Position numbers and translations under genes: made by a program. Positions 1-8,272 of a stretch of DNA of 64,000 nucleotides are shown here, one piece after another (the stretch's first letter is position 1; every line of letters begins with the position of its first letter). The notes beneath the pieces were generated by a model. It was not told the origin of the DNA, searched no databases, and was given only the letters and a program-made list of their open reading frames with translations. This stretch comes from CAVUCH01 sp963739995 (lineage in GTDB: Bacteria; Acidobacteriota; Vicinamibacteria; Vicinamibacterales; JAENWD01), in assembly GCA_963739995.1 (NCBI GenBank), contig CAVUCH010000021.1, positions 1 to 64,000 of the forward strand. The letters run 5' to 3'.

Positions 1-11
1 GTTTCAAAGAG

Positions 12-395
12 ATGGATGATGACACGGCCCGTGTGCTGCTGGCTCACGATCACCCGTCGTTGATGGCCGCGATCAGGCGACTGCTCGCCACCCACGGCTA
101 CGAGACGGTGGGGAGCGTGGAGAGCGGCGGACGGTTGCTCGAAGAGGCTGTCCGGTTGCTGCCAGACATCATAGTGGTCGACCTATATATGCCGGGCATT
201 AACGGCCTGGACGCCTGCCGGGAACTCACGCGACTGCTCCCGCAAACGAGAATCATCGTCCTTACCGCGGAGGATGACGCCGACGTGAAGCAAATCGTGC
301 TTGCAGCCGGAGCATTCGCGTTCATCGAAAAGCGGACCGCAGCCACGGACCTGCTGCCCGCGGTCCGAGCGGCATGTGGCAGTCCGCACATGTGA
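12..395 (+). CDS. Receiver-only response regulator
   Basis: A 127-residue CheY-fold receiver domain with no output domain. The phosphoacceptor Asp lies in the 'VVDLYMPGING' segment, followed by the conserved Thr of 'VLTAEDD' and the Lys of 'FIEKR'. The N-terminal acidic pair that binds Mg2+ is atypical: the usual DD before 'HP' reads H-D. Sequence style is NarL/DegU-like, but the protein stops where a LuxR helix-turn-helix would follow, and no such domain is encoded in the 205 bp downstream in another frame. It lies just upstream of a histidine kinase on the same strand, so it is a candidate partner, perhaps a phosphate sink or a protein-protein signal relay. The ATG lies close to the window edge, so the ribosome site is only partly visible. 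Confidence 0.85.
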   Translation: MDDDTARVLLAHDHPSLMAAIRRLLATHGYETVGSVESGGRLLEEAVRLLPDIIVVDLYMPGINGLDACRELTRLLPQTRIIVLTAEDDADVKQIVLAAGAFAFIEKRTAATDLLPAVRAACGSPHM

Positions 396-600
396 AGTCA
401 TCGTCAGATTACGGCGTGTTGAGCTGGATTGGGGTCGAGGCCGCGAGCTGCAAACTGTACGCAACCGTTTCGTTGAAATGCCGCCTGGAAATGGCGGTGA
501 AACCTGTTCCGGCGTAAAGATTCGTCCCACCCCAGTGCGAGGCATAGGATATGAGGGACGCGGACCCGCCCCATCGGGGTGCTGACCGCTAGAAGCGGAT

Positions 601-2631
601 GTGCCTATGACAGAGGACGCACCAGACGTGCTGGCCGCGGACGCGGACGCCACCGACCCCACGCGCGCGGAGGAAATCCGATTACGGTATGCGGCGATCG
701 TGGAGTCCTCAGATGACGCGATCATCGCTAAGACTCTCGATGGTGTGATTTCGGCGTGGAATGCCGCTGCCGAGCGGATGTTCGGATATACGGAGCACGA
801 GGCCATCGGACAGCCGATCACGATGATCATCCCTCCGGACTTGCATGAGGAGGAGTACGAGATTCTGAGGCGCCTTCGAGCTGGTGAGCGAATTGATCAT
901 TATGAAACCGTCCGCGTCACCAGAGCCGGCGATTACATCAATGTCTCTCTGACGATCTCGCCGCTGCGAGACGCCACGGGCAGGATTATCGGATGCTCCA
1001 AGATCGCTCGCGACATCACGAAGGCGAAGCACGCTGGAGTCGCCCTGCGGCAAAGCGAGCAACGGCTGGAACGCGAAGTCAACGGCGCCAAGACGCTCCA
1101 GTCGATTAGCACACGACTGATTTCAGAGTCAACGTCAGAATCCCTTTACGATCAAGTGCTGGGCGCGGCAATCGAGTTGATGGCGTCCGATGCGGCCTGC
1201 CTCCAGATGCTCGCGGCAGACAACACATCGCTCAGGCTCCTCGCGTGGACGAATTTTCCGCCTGACTGTGTGCCGTTCTGGGAACAAGTGGCGGCTGGGG
1301 CCGGGAGCACCTGCAGCAAAGCGCTTAGTGACGACGAGCGCGTCGTTGTCGCTGATATCGAAGCGTGCGACTTCATGGCGGGCACGCAGGAACAGCTGGA
1401 ATATCGCCGCGCGGGGGTCCGTGCCGTGCAGTCGACGCCGTTGCGATCGCGAACGGGCCGGCTGCTCGGGATGCTCTCGACGCACTGGCGGACGCCGCAT
1501 ATCCCGACCGAAGATGATTTCAGATTCTTCGACGTGCTCGCCCGCCAGGCCGCGGATCTCATCGAGCGCACTCTCGCCGAAGAGGCCCTGCGCGAAAGCG
1601 AAGAACGCTTTCGCCTCATCGCGAATACCGTGCCGGTCATGATCTGGATGTCGGGCACGGACCAAGAGATCAAGTTTCTCAATCAGACCTGGCTCGATTA
1701 CGCGGGACGGCCATTGGATGTAGCGGTGGAAACGCTACAGGCAATGGTCCTCCACCCAGACGAAGCGGAGCGATGCCGCGAGGTGTACGAGAAAGCCTTC
1801 GAGCAGCGTGAACGTTTTCAACTGGAGCATCGGCTCCGGCGCCAGGACGGCGAATATCGCTGGGTGGTGACGGCGGGTGTCCCGCGATACAACGCGAACG
1901 GGTCGTTTGTTGGTTTCATCGGCACGAGCGTCGACATCAGCGAGCGGAAGCTGGCGGAAGCGGTGCTTGCCAGTCGGAAGTTAATCGAAGCGCAGGAGGA
2001 AGAGAGAACCCGGATCGCCCGCGAGCTTCACGACGACATTAGCCAACGGATCACGGTGCTAAGTATCCAGGTCGGTGTCCTGAAGCAGAGTCTTCCGGCG
2101 TCAGCGAACCATCTCGAGCAGGAAATTGGGGAAATGTACCGACAGATTGGGGATCTTGCGGCCGAGGTTCAGACGCTGTCGCACACCCTGCATTCCCCGA
2201 AGCTCGACCTCATAGGGCTGAAAGCCGCCGTGGGCAGGTTCTGTCAAGAGTTATCGAATCGGCATGACGTCACGATTGACGTGCATTTCGAGAACATCCC
2301 GGAAGCGCTGCCAGCGGAAATCTCGCTGTGCCTCTACCGCGTCTTGCAGGAAGCCCTCCAGAATGTCCTCAAACACGGCGTGCCGCGACGCGCCGAGGTC
2401 TCGCTGAGCGGTCACATCGAAACCGTTCATCTGACAGTGAAGGACTCAGGCCCCGGCTTCGATCCTCACGAAGCCATGAGGGGTCCCGGGCTCGGCTTGA
2501 CCAGCATGAAAGAGCGGTTGAAGGTCGTGGGCGGACATCTTTCCATCGACTCGCAACGGGGGCACGGCACAACGATTCACGCTGTCGCGCCTCTCAAGCT
2601 CCCAGCGAAGTCTACAACGGGAGCCGTGTGA
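601..2631 (+). CDS. PAS-GAF-PAS sensor histidine kinase (HisKA_3 type)
   Basis: A soluble sensor kinase of about 676 residues without membrane segments. Domains in order: PAS/PAC (about 25-145, ending 'GCSKIARDITKAK'), GAF (about 165-325), PAS/PAC (about 330-450, ending 'GTSVDISERK'), a HisKA_3 dimerisation domain with the phosphorylated His near residue 477 in 'RIARELHDDISQRI', and a HATPase_c domain with 'GPGLGLTSMKERL' as its G-box. HisKA_3 kinases normally phosphorylate NarL-type regulators, which fits the receiver encoded upstream. The sensed ligand is unknown; PAS and GAF suggest an internal redox or small-molecule cue. The start may be the GTG at 601 or the ATG at 607; neither has a strong Shine-Dalgarno. 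Confidence 0.92.
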   Translation: MPMTEDAPDVLAADADATDPTRAEEIRLRYAAIVESSDDAIIAKTLDGVISAWNAAAERMFGYTEHEAIGQPITMIIPPDLHEEEYEILRRLRAGERIDHYETVRVTRAGDYINVSLTISPLRDATGRIIGCSKIARDITKAKHAGVALRQSEQRLEREVNGAKTLQSISTRLISESTSESLYDQVLGAAIELMASDAACLQMLAADNTSLRLLAWTNFPPDCVPFWEQVAAGAGSTCSKALSDDERVVVADIEACDFMAGTQEQLEYRRAGVRAVQSTPLRSRTGRLLGMLSTHWRTPHIPTEDDFRFFDVLARQAADLIERTLAEEALRESEERFRLIANTVPVMIWMSGTDQEIKFLNQTWLDYAGRPLDVAVETLQAMVLHPDEAERCREVYEKAFEQRERFQLEHRLRRQDGEYRWVVTAGVPRYNANGSFVGFIGTSVDISERKLAEAVLASRKLIEAQEEERTRIARELHDDISQRITVLSIQVGVLKQSLPASANHLEQEIGEMYRQIGDLAAEVQTLSHTLHSPKLDLIGLKAAVGRFCQELSNRHDVTIDVHFENIPEALPAEISLCLYRVLQEALQNVLKHGVPRRAEVSLSGHIETVHLTVKDSGPGFDPHEAMRGPGLGLTSMKERLKVVGGHLSIDSQRGHGTTIHAVAPLKLPAKSTTGAV

Positions 2632-2940
2632 TATGGCGGGTCCCCTGCAACGAGGTTACCGGGTCCGCCAGTCACCTCAGCCCCGCCCGCCGCGCCGCCT
2701 CGATGGTGGCGATGTCGATCTTCGCGCCTCTCCTTGCAAATCACCCGCGCGCGTTAACCGAGGCGCTTGCGGCCGGCGGCGGTGAGGCAAAGCGTGCCTT
2801 CGAGGTGGCGGTTGATCTGGAAGATCCCCGCCTCCCCGGATGTGCCAGGGCCGAGCATCTTCCTTGACTCACGCTGCAGCGATGGCTGTAGTTCATGCCG
2901 CTGCGGCCTATACTCGGGCTGTATCCGGGGGCAGTCGCCA
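2632..2940. other. Intergenic stretch, no gene supported
   Basis: About 300 bases between the kinase stop and the first recognisable codons of a broken CheB. I see no tRNA, strong hairpin or ORF with family resemblance. It is the left lip of the decayed region. Confidence 0.5.
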
Positions 2941-3243
2941 ACCGCCCCCTTTGTCGTGGGAATCGGCGACCCCGCCGGCCTCGAAGCGCTAGTTGAGCTG
3001 CTCGGTGCCCTCCTGGCAACTGGCGTCCCCTTCATCGTCGTTCAGCAGTTGGACCCTACGCACGAAGCCTGCTCCCTGAGATTCTGGCGAAGAAGACGAC
3101 GATTGCCGTGTCGCTGGCCACTCCGGGAGAGGTTGTGCAGCCCGACCACGTGTACGTCATCCCTCCGGATGCGCTTCTTACGGTTCACGAGGGCCTCGTC
3201 GACGCAAAGCGGCGGACGAGTGCTCCCGAACGCCGTAAGTGAT
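2941..3243 (+). pseudogene. CheB methylesterase-domain fragment, frameshifted
   Basis: The first part reads 'FVVGIGDPAGLEALVELL...VVQQLDPTHEA', matching the start of the CheB methylesterase domain found at the N-terminus of CheB/CheR/PAS/kinase fusions. After about 3070 the match continues one frame over ('LLPEILAKKTTIAVSLATPG', then 'DHVYVIPPDALLTVHEGLV') and stops at about 3243. The shift fits loss of one C from a CCC run. The catalytic-serine motif, normally G-x-S-x-G-G, reads G-D-P-A-G with one residue missing, so the active site is gone. The rest of the esterase and all of CheR are absent. This is a dead gene fragment. Confidence 0.75.
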
Positions 3244-3252
3244 GGGACAGGA

Positions 3253-4040
3253 TTAAGAGGTCTGTTTCGTGGCCTCGCTCTGCTCGAATCGGGCCGCGCT
3301 CCTGGTGCGCAGGTCCACCAACAGTTTGCCGAGAACCGTATCATCCACCGGCTTGACCAGGTGGGCGTCAAACCCCGCAGCTTCGGAGCGACGACGATCC
3401 GCGTCCTGGCCCCAGCCGGTCAAGGCTACGAGTACGGTTTCTTGTCGGCCTGCCGCTCACGAATCCTTCGGGCAGCTTCGTAGCCCTTCAATACTGGCAA
3501 GCCGATATCCATGAAGATCACGTCGGGTTGTAGATTCGCCGCCGCGTCAACCGCTGCGTGACCGTCGTTGGCAGTATGCGTTTCGTGTCCGCCGAAGGCG
3601 AGCAGCATAGCGATCATGTCAGCGGAGTCGCGATTGTCATCGACGATCAGAATCCGGAGCGGCGGAATTGCCGCCGGCTCGGTCGTCGTGGCCTGGGGAG
3701 TCGGTCCGTCGGTTTCCGCCGGCAGCGGCAATCGTACGATGAACTCACTTCCGTGACCGACCCCGGGGCTCTTCGCGTCCACGGTGCCGCCGTGCATTTC
3801 CGTCAACGTCTTCACGAGCGTCAGGCCGATACCGAGCCCGGTCGCCGACCGCTCCAGGGACGTGTCAACCTGCGCGAACATGTTGAAGACCTGCCCCAGT
3901 TGGTCGGCAGCGATCCCGATGCCCGTATCGCGCACACGAATGGCGATCTGTGGGGCGAGGCCGTTAGGCGTCTCGTCGGCGCCCTCGCCTTGGGAGGACT
4001 CGACACGGTCCACGGTGAGCGAGATGCGCCCGCCGCGCGA
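3253..4040 (-). pseudogene. C-terminal part of hybrid histidine kinase (HATPase + receiver), frameshifted
   Basis: On the minus strand the sequence enters a HATPase domain at 'GGRISLTVD', continues through 'VRDTGIGIAADQLGQVFNMF' and 'GLGIGLTLVKTLTEMHGG', then a receiver domain beginning 'RILIVDDNRDSAD' with phosphoacceptor 'VIFMDIGLPVLKGYEAARRI'. Near 3435 the frame breaks after 'QADKKP' and resumes one frame over as 'VLVALTGWGQDADRRRSEAA', then 'FDAHLVKPVDDTVLGKLL', ending at a stop at 3253. The break fits loss of one C from a CCC run. The HisKA and sensor regions are missing; similarity ends near 4040 where another gene fragment on the other strand begins. It is the usual tail of a CheB/CheR-kinase fusion, but it is oriented opposite to the CheB fragment next to it. 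Confidence 0.82.
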
Positions 4041-4440
4041 CGTGCAAGGCGTTCACCGGGGATCTGTTGACGCCGGAGAACCGGCAGCACCTGTGGGCGC
4101 GGATGCCGAACAAGCTCCAGGCGCTGAAGGACACCGCGACCTGGGAGGCGGCCGTGACCTACGGCTCGGCTCTGCCCAAGCCCATCGCGGACAATCTGAA
4201 AGTCGCGGTGAAGGGCGGCGGCTACACGCTCTGCTCCTATCTCTTCCTCGGAGGATGCAAGTACTATCGGTCGATCGCCGGCTATGTCGAGATCCCGTTT
4301 CAAACGGCCTACGGCATTCCCATCGCGTTCACATACACGTTCGGGATCTTCATCGACAAGGCGACGAATGAGCATAACGCCGACGAAGCCTTGAAACAGG
4401 CGATTGCGGAGATCTTCCGCCTGGAGCTGAGCGGCGATCG
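4037..4440 (+). pseudogene. C-terminal fragment resembling a serine hydrolase (class A beta-lactamase fold)
   Basis: An open frame reads 'FTGDLLTPENRQHLWARM' through 'GYVEIPFQTAYGIPIAFTYT' and 'IDKATNEHNADEALKQAIAE', resembling the last third of class A beta-lactamase-like serine hydrolases ('G-D-x-L-x-P' helix, then closing strands and helix). The N-terminal portion, including any S-x-x-K catalytic motif, is absent. The left junction with the kinase fragment lies near 4040; the right end runs into a RecQ fragment on the opposite strand near 4430. The assignment rests on remembered motif style only. It could be another hydrolase or an unrelated secreted protein. Confidence 0.4.
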
Positions 4441-4620
4441 CAGGTGCCGCACGCGCTGCACGGCTCGCGCGCCGCGGGATCCCCGAAGTAGCGCAGAGTG
4501 GTCGCACGCAGGCAGGCGGCGGTCTCCGCGTACGCGATCATCCGGCGCAGCTTGGTGTGCTCAAAGGTCTTCCGCCGCTCGCGCTCCTCCCCGATCGATG
4601 GCCACGCGAGCCCGCCGCCT
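4430..4620 (-). pseudogene. RecQ helicase zinc-binding domain fragment
   Basis: Minus-strand residues 'RRKTFEHTKLRRMIAYAETA' followed by 'CLRATTLRYFGDPAAREPCS' and 'ACGTCDRR' reproduce the RecQ C-terminal zinc module: helices with 'MxxYAxTxxCLR', then 'YFGD', then Cys-x2-Cys-x2-Cys. All four zinc ligands are present. The helicase core is missing, and the frame upstream breaks near 4600. In the intact family this module follows the RecA-like helicase lobes and precedes winged-helix or HRDC domains. Here it ends abruptly against the serine-hydrolase-like fragment. Confidence 0.7.
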
Positions 4621-4705
4621 GTCGTCCTCGTGCGCATGGTCGATCAGGAACTCCCGGGTGCGTACGCCGGCGAACGTCCAGAGCCGCGTCGCCGTCGCCG
4701 GCGTC

Positions 4706-4985
4706 TCAGCGATAGAACATCACAATCAGGCCCACGAGCGAAGCCAGCACGATGCTGTGCCAGATGACCGCCTTGAAGATGGCGGCTTCGTTGCCCTGCT
4801 GATGTGTCGCTGAACTCGAGACGACGATCGATTGCGCGTCGATCATCTTGCCCATCACGCCGCCCGTCGTATTGGCCGCCCCCATCAGGATCGGACTCAG
4901 GTTCAGCTGTTCGGCCGTCACCTTCTGCAGGTTGCCGAACAACGGCACGCATGACCCGCCCGTCTGCCTCGTCAGGTCGACAGGT
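4706..4985 (-). pseudogene. C-terminal fragment of L-lactate permease (LctP family)
   Basis: Minus-strand residues 'LFGNLQKVTAEQLNLSPILM', 'GAANTTGGVMGKMIDAQSIV' and 'SATHQQGNEAAIFKAVIWHS', followed by a last hydrophobic helix 'IVLASLVGLIVMFYR' and a stop, match the conserved end of L-lactate permeases ('AANxxGGVxGKMIxxQSI'). The preceding membrane helices are absent, and the frame upstream of 'LFGNLQ' is garbled where family members have 'TGSDTSSN'. Only the native 3' end survives, so it cannot encode a transporter. Confidence 0.78.
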
Positions 4986-5144
4986 TCTGCTACTGGGTTG
5001 CGGCGCACAAGAACAATGAACGACGAAGGAGCAGGCGTGGACTTCGGAGCAACTTCGGAGCAACAACGCCCAAACACCGCTTAAAGCCGGGCATCATCAG
5101 GGACCAGAAGACGAAGCCAGGCACTATGAAACACAACCCCGTAC

Positions 5145-5191
5145 GGTCTGCAAAACCTCCATCCCCGGTTCAAATCCGGGCGGCGCCTCCA
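5145..5191 (+). tRNA. 3' half of tRNA-Cys(GCA), probable attachment-site scar
   Basis: From 5145 the sequence matches the 3' side of a tRNA-Cys gene: the end of the anticodon stem (GGT), a seven-base loop with anticodon GCA at 5150-5152, the 3' anticodon stem ACCTC (5155-5159), a short variable loop, the T-arm (CCCGG / TTCAAAT / CCGGG, 5164-5180), the acceptor 3' strand CGGCGCC (5181-5187), U73 (the tRNA-Cys discriminator) and an encoded CCA (5189-5191). No acceptor 5' strand or D-arm precedes it, so it is not a functional tRNA. Duplicated 3' ends of tRNA genes are the usual trace of site-specific integration. With this orientation the intact gene would be expected to the left, outside the window. 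Confidence 0.85.
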
Positions 5192-5774
5192 ATTTTCCAG
5201 GGCAAATTCGATCGGTTGTGCGGTAGCAGCGCATACGCATGCCTTCCAATTGGACTACGGTGGACTACAAATCAGCGGTCCGTCGCTGGCGCCGCTGCCG
5301 TAGACCGCTGATCCAGAACGGGTTGCGCGTTCGCGAGGTGGAGAAGGGAGGAGGTTCCGAGGACCTCCAGACCCTGCCGGCATGCACGCCGAACTCCTCC
5401 GCTTCGTCGAGAATCCGAGTCGTCGCCTATCTCGAGACGATTCTCGCGGCCCGCCATGGCGCGCTGCGTGGAGAGCACGGCCTTCAGATGCTTTCACAAC
5501 CGGAGAGTGTTCCAAACGACTTCAAGCCAACCGACTTGGCCGAACCTTCGAACGTCACGCAGGTGGGTGCGGAGGGCGCGGTCACGCCAACTGTAGGCCC
5601 AGTTTACGGCCCTGATCCGCTCCCGTCGTTTGCGCGGGTATCTACGGAGTTGCATTGTCGCGGTCGTCTAGGGCTCATCGCGCGCGCATGGCCGCCCGTC
5701 GGCGACTCCTTCAAGGCGCCTCCTGCCGGAGGCCGCCATTCTCTCAGGCTTCAGCTGGTCCGAAAGATCGCCAC
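5192..5774. other. Non-coding stretch between tRNA scar and IS3 remnant
   Basis: About 580 bases with no supported gene. Open frames exist on both strands but read as low-complexity Arg/Pro-rich translations with no recognisable motif. No integrase gene is visible next to the tRNA scar. Confidence 0.5.
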
Positions 5775-5779
5775 GCACG

Positions 5780-6554
5780 TCAGTGGGGCCGTTCCTGGTT
5801 GTAGACGCGGAGCCACTGGCGTGTCAGCGCCTGCAGCTCGGCGATCGATTCGAAGAGATGGCGTTGAGGACCTCCGTGCGATACGTGCGGTTGAAGGGCT
5901 CGATGTAGGCGTTCTGGTCCGGCTTCCCCGGCTGGATGTAGTGGCAGGCGATGCCGTGCTCGGCGCACCAGTCGACAAAGGGCTGCGCCGTAAACTCCGG
6001 GCCGTTGTCGACCCGTACGGCGCTGGGCCGGCCGTGCACCGCGACCAGGTCGCTGAGCACCCGCACGACGCGTCGACTCGGTAGCGACGGCCCGACCGCG
6101 ATCTCGAGGCCTTCGCGATTGCCCTCGTCGAGCACCGTGAGGACAGCGGATGCGCGGCCGTCGTAGAGCGCATCGCCCATGAAGTCGAGGGCCCACGTGG
6201 GATTTAGCACCGGCGGGGCCACGAGCGGCTGCCGGAGACGCCGGGGCACCCGCCGCGTCGTCCGGCGCGGCAGATTCAGGCGGAGCGCGCAGTACACGCG
6301 GTGGACGCGCTTGTGATTCCACGACTGGCCCTCGCCGCGCAGCCGGTCGTAGAGCTTCCAGAAGCCCCAGCGCGGATAGCGAGCCACAGCGTCCGTGAGC
6401 GCCGCGATGACGACCGCGTCCCGCCGACTGGCCGGGAGAGGAGGCTGATAGAACGCCGTCCGCGAGAGCCTCACCACGCGACACGCCCGCTGCACAGAGA
6501 GCCGTGCTGCTCCACCAGTGCCTCGACGACCTGTCGCCTCGCGGACGGCGTCAC
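5780..6554 (-). pseudogene. IS3-family orfB transposase (DDE), two frameshifts, truncated
   Basis: Begins at a GTG overlapping the orfA stop. After a one-base loss near 6500 (GGG to GG) it reads 'VQRACRVVRLSRTAFYQPP', then the integrase core with D in 'WALDFMGD', D in 'VRVDNGPEF' and E in 'NAYIEPFNRTYR'. A second one-base loss near 5865 (CCC to CC) shifts the frame; the tail 'HLFESIAELQALTRQWLRVY' continues in another frame and ends at 'NQERPH' plus stop, short of the usual 'ERPHxSLG' ending. All three catalytic residues are present, but the gene is not translatable as one protein. Confidence 0.85.
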
Positions 6555-6808
6555 CACTTTCGGTTGAGCACCTCGCTGATGGCCGCGTTCTCGAGCGCCA
6601 GGTCGGCGTACATCCGTTTCAGCTTCGCGTTCTCGGCCTCGAGCTCCCGCAGCCGCTTCACGTCCGCGACGGTGGCCCGCCGTACTTGCTCCGCCACTTG
6701 AAGAACGTCGCCTTGCTGACGCCGTGCTTCCGTAGCAGGTCGGCGACCGGCACGCCGCTCTCGGCATCCTTCAGGATCTCGACGATCTGCTCCTTGCCGG
6801 AGCAGTCT
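6551..6808 (-). pseudogene. IS3-family orfA (helix-turn-helix), frameshifted
   Basis: Reads 'GKEQIVEILKDAESGVPVAD' and 'LLRKHGVSKATFFKWRSKYGG', the HTH of IS3 OrfA, then after a break near 6676 continues one frame over as 'ATVADVKRLRELEAENAKLK' and 'RMYADLALENAAISEVLNRKW', the leucine-zipper region, and a stop. The break fits one G missing from a GGGG run. The first residues upstream of 'GKEQIV' are missing. OrfA proteins bind the insertion-sequence ends and, when fused to OrfB by frameshifting, form the active transposase. Confidence 0.8.
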
Positions 6809-6832
6809 ACTTGGGGCTATTCAATGACCGGG

Positions 6833-7196
6833 GAAGCTTACGGACAACGGCACCGAGTTTCCGCTCCTGTCCGCCCTCGTGCCAGGAGCTGCGCGTCCGG
6901 GTGCGGTACAACCGTCCGCGGCGCCCCGAACAGAACGGCAAGCCGAACGCAACCATCACATCGACGAGGAAGAGTTCTGGGTACACTACGGCGGCCAGGA
7001 CTTCGAGGTCGCCGCCGAAGCGCTAACCGCCTGGGAGTACCGATACAACTACGAACGCTACTCGATGGCGCTTCAGGGGCGCACGTCGATTGAGAAATTG
7101 GCCACGATGCTGCCGTCATTCGTCATGGCCCGTGCGCCGGACAACGTCCTTGAGCGAGCACGTCCTCCTCACCCGAGAGGAGGACGCACGCAGTGA
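6833..7196 (+). pseudogene. IS481-like integrase-core fragment
   Basis: The frame opens at 'LTDNGTEFP' (a catalytic Asp), is recovered in another frame as 'VRVRYNRPRRPEQNGK', and after about 6942 in a third as 'AERNHHIDEEEFWVHYGGQD', then 'ALTAWEYRYNYERYSMALQG'. 'PEQNGKxERxHRIDEEEFW' with its catalytic Glu is typical of IS481-type transposases. The second shift fits a G lost from a GG pair. Everything upstream of the second Asp is missing at the junction with the IS3 remnant. Similarity fades by about 7150. Confidence 0.7.
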
Positions 7197-7466
7197 ACGG
7201 TAGGCAGCGCAGATGTCGTCAGCACCTGGGCTCGATCTTGACTAGATAAGACACCTCTCGCAGGGAGGCCCTCAACTCTCGCCTCATCGAATCGACCGCC
7301 GAGCACTGCCGGTTGCTCGTGGCGGGTCTGGAGCGGTGATAGACCGATCTGCCGCACGCGTGCTATACAGGCTGGCACAGTTCTAGGGTGGCGAACTCGC
7401 CGCTGGTGGTTCGGCCAATCAAAGGGACGCAAGAGCAGGCCAACGGGACGAGCCAGCCAAGGCGAA

Positions 7467-8061
7467 ATGACGGTCCTCATCGTCTTCGCGCATGTGTGGG
7501 GCGTACTGCAGATCGTGCTGTTCGGCAGTCTGAGCCGGACGGTAGGAGGTACACGGTTCTCGCCGCGTTTGTGGTGGGGCTGTACGGCGCGTCAACGGCC
7601 ACAGTGCTGCTGCAACTGCTCTGGACTCGACCATTTTCGTGGCTCACTGGAATCCCACTTTCCACAGTCGTGGGCGGTGCCTCCTATACGCTCGACCCCG
7701 TCATCGAGGAGATCGTCAAGCTGTTGCCGCTCGCGGCAGTGCTTATGCTACCCGCGGTTCGCCGGCAATGGTCGCTGACCGATTGCGTGCTCCTTGGCGG
7801 GGCAACGGGTTCGGGATTCGGGCTTGCGGAAGCCGTCCTGCGGTTCGGCACGTCGGCGACTCGCGCGTTTGCCGTGGCCGATGGATGGGCGTTTCCAGCG
7901 GGGTTCTCGGCAGGCACCGTTCCCGGGTTAACGACGACGATGATGACGTCTCTGGCTGCCCGCCGGTGTGATCAGCCAGAGCCTATTCGGAAACGCTGCG
8001 GTTGGCGGCCACCTCAATCTGCACCTGGTCTACTCGGCGCTGGCTGGCCTAGCAGCCCGTA
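7467..8061 (+). pseudogene. PrsW-like intramembrane protease, frameshifted and truncated by IS110
   Basis: Starts 'MTVLIVFAHVWGVLQIVLFG', shifts frame near 7540 into 'YTVLAAFVVGLYGASTATVL', and holds the PrsW signatures 'LDPVIEEIVKLLP' (E-E-x-x-K) and 'GATGSGFGLAEAVLRF'. A second shift near 7960 gives 'GGHLNLHLVYSALAGLAARI', the last conserved membrane helix with its His. The frame then enters the inverted repeat of an IS110 element at 8062, so the native C-terminus is lost. PrsW proteins are multi-pass membrane metalloproteases, some of which cleave anti-sigma factors. With two frameshifts and a truncation this copy is unlikely to work. Confidence 0.7.
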
Positions 8062-8078
8062 TATGGACTCCTCCCGGT
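8062..8078 (+). repeat. Left 17-bp inverted repeat of IS110 element
   Basis: TATGGACTCCTCCCGGT at 8062-8078 is the exact reverse complement of 9418-9434. Confidence 0.9.
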
Positions 8079-8272
8079 GTGCAAGCGAGTAACTGATCGT
8101 CTGGTCCTTCGGTCGGTTGCGGTCGTATATCCGGCCTGTGTGTGGAGGACGTGCGCCTCCCGGCCAACATGGATAGTCGCGCACCGCGGGCCAATCGTGG
8201 TGCCGGCGTCGAGCGCCAGGGCTGCTATCGGCCTGATGCGGTGTCGGTCGGACCGAAGGGCCATGGGTCACG
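8079..8272 (-). ncRNA. Candidate guide (bridge/seek) RNA region of the IS110 element
   Basis: This is the non-coding end between the transposase stop and the inverted repeat. In IS1111-type elements the structured RNA that specifies donor and target is known to lie downstream of the transposase, the position of this stretch. It holds several short GC-rich potential stems. I could not fold it or identify the guide loops; the call rests on location and family knowledge only. Confidence 0.3.

Larger units (their letters stand above)
5775..6826 (-). mobile_element. Degenerate IS3-family insertion sequence
   Basis: Contains minus-strand orfA and orfB of an IS3-type element with the usual overlapping layout. 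Both genes are frameshifted and the orfB 3' end is truncated. A possible end beginning TGAATAGCCCC (complement, near 6826) has no clear matching inverted copy near 5775, so the far terminus seems lost. The upstream side abuts a fragment of another transposase at 6833, suggesting that this element inserted into it or recombined with it. Confidence 0.75.

Noticed and set aside
5239..6084. Plus-strand frame of about 280 residues over the tRNA scar and IS3 remnant
   Set aside because: It overlaps the well-supported transposase on the other strand and has no domain.
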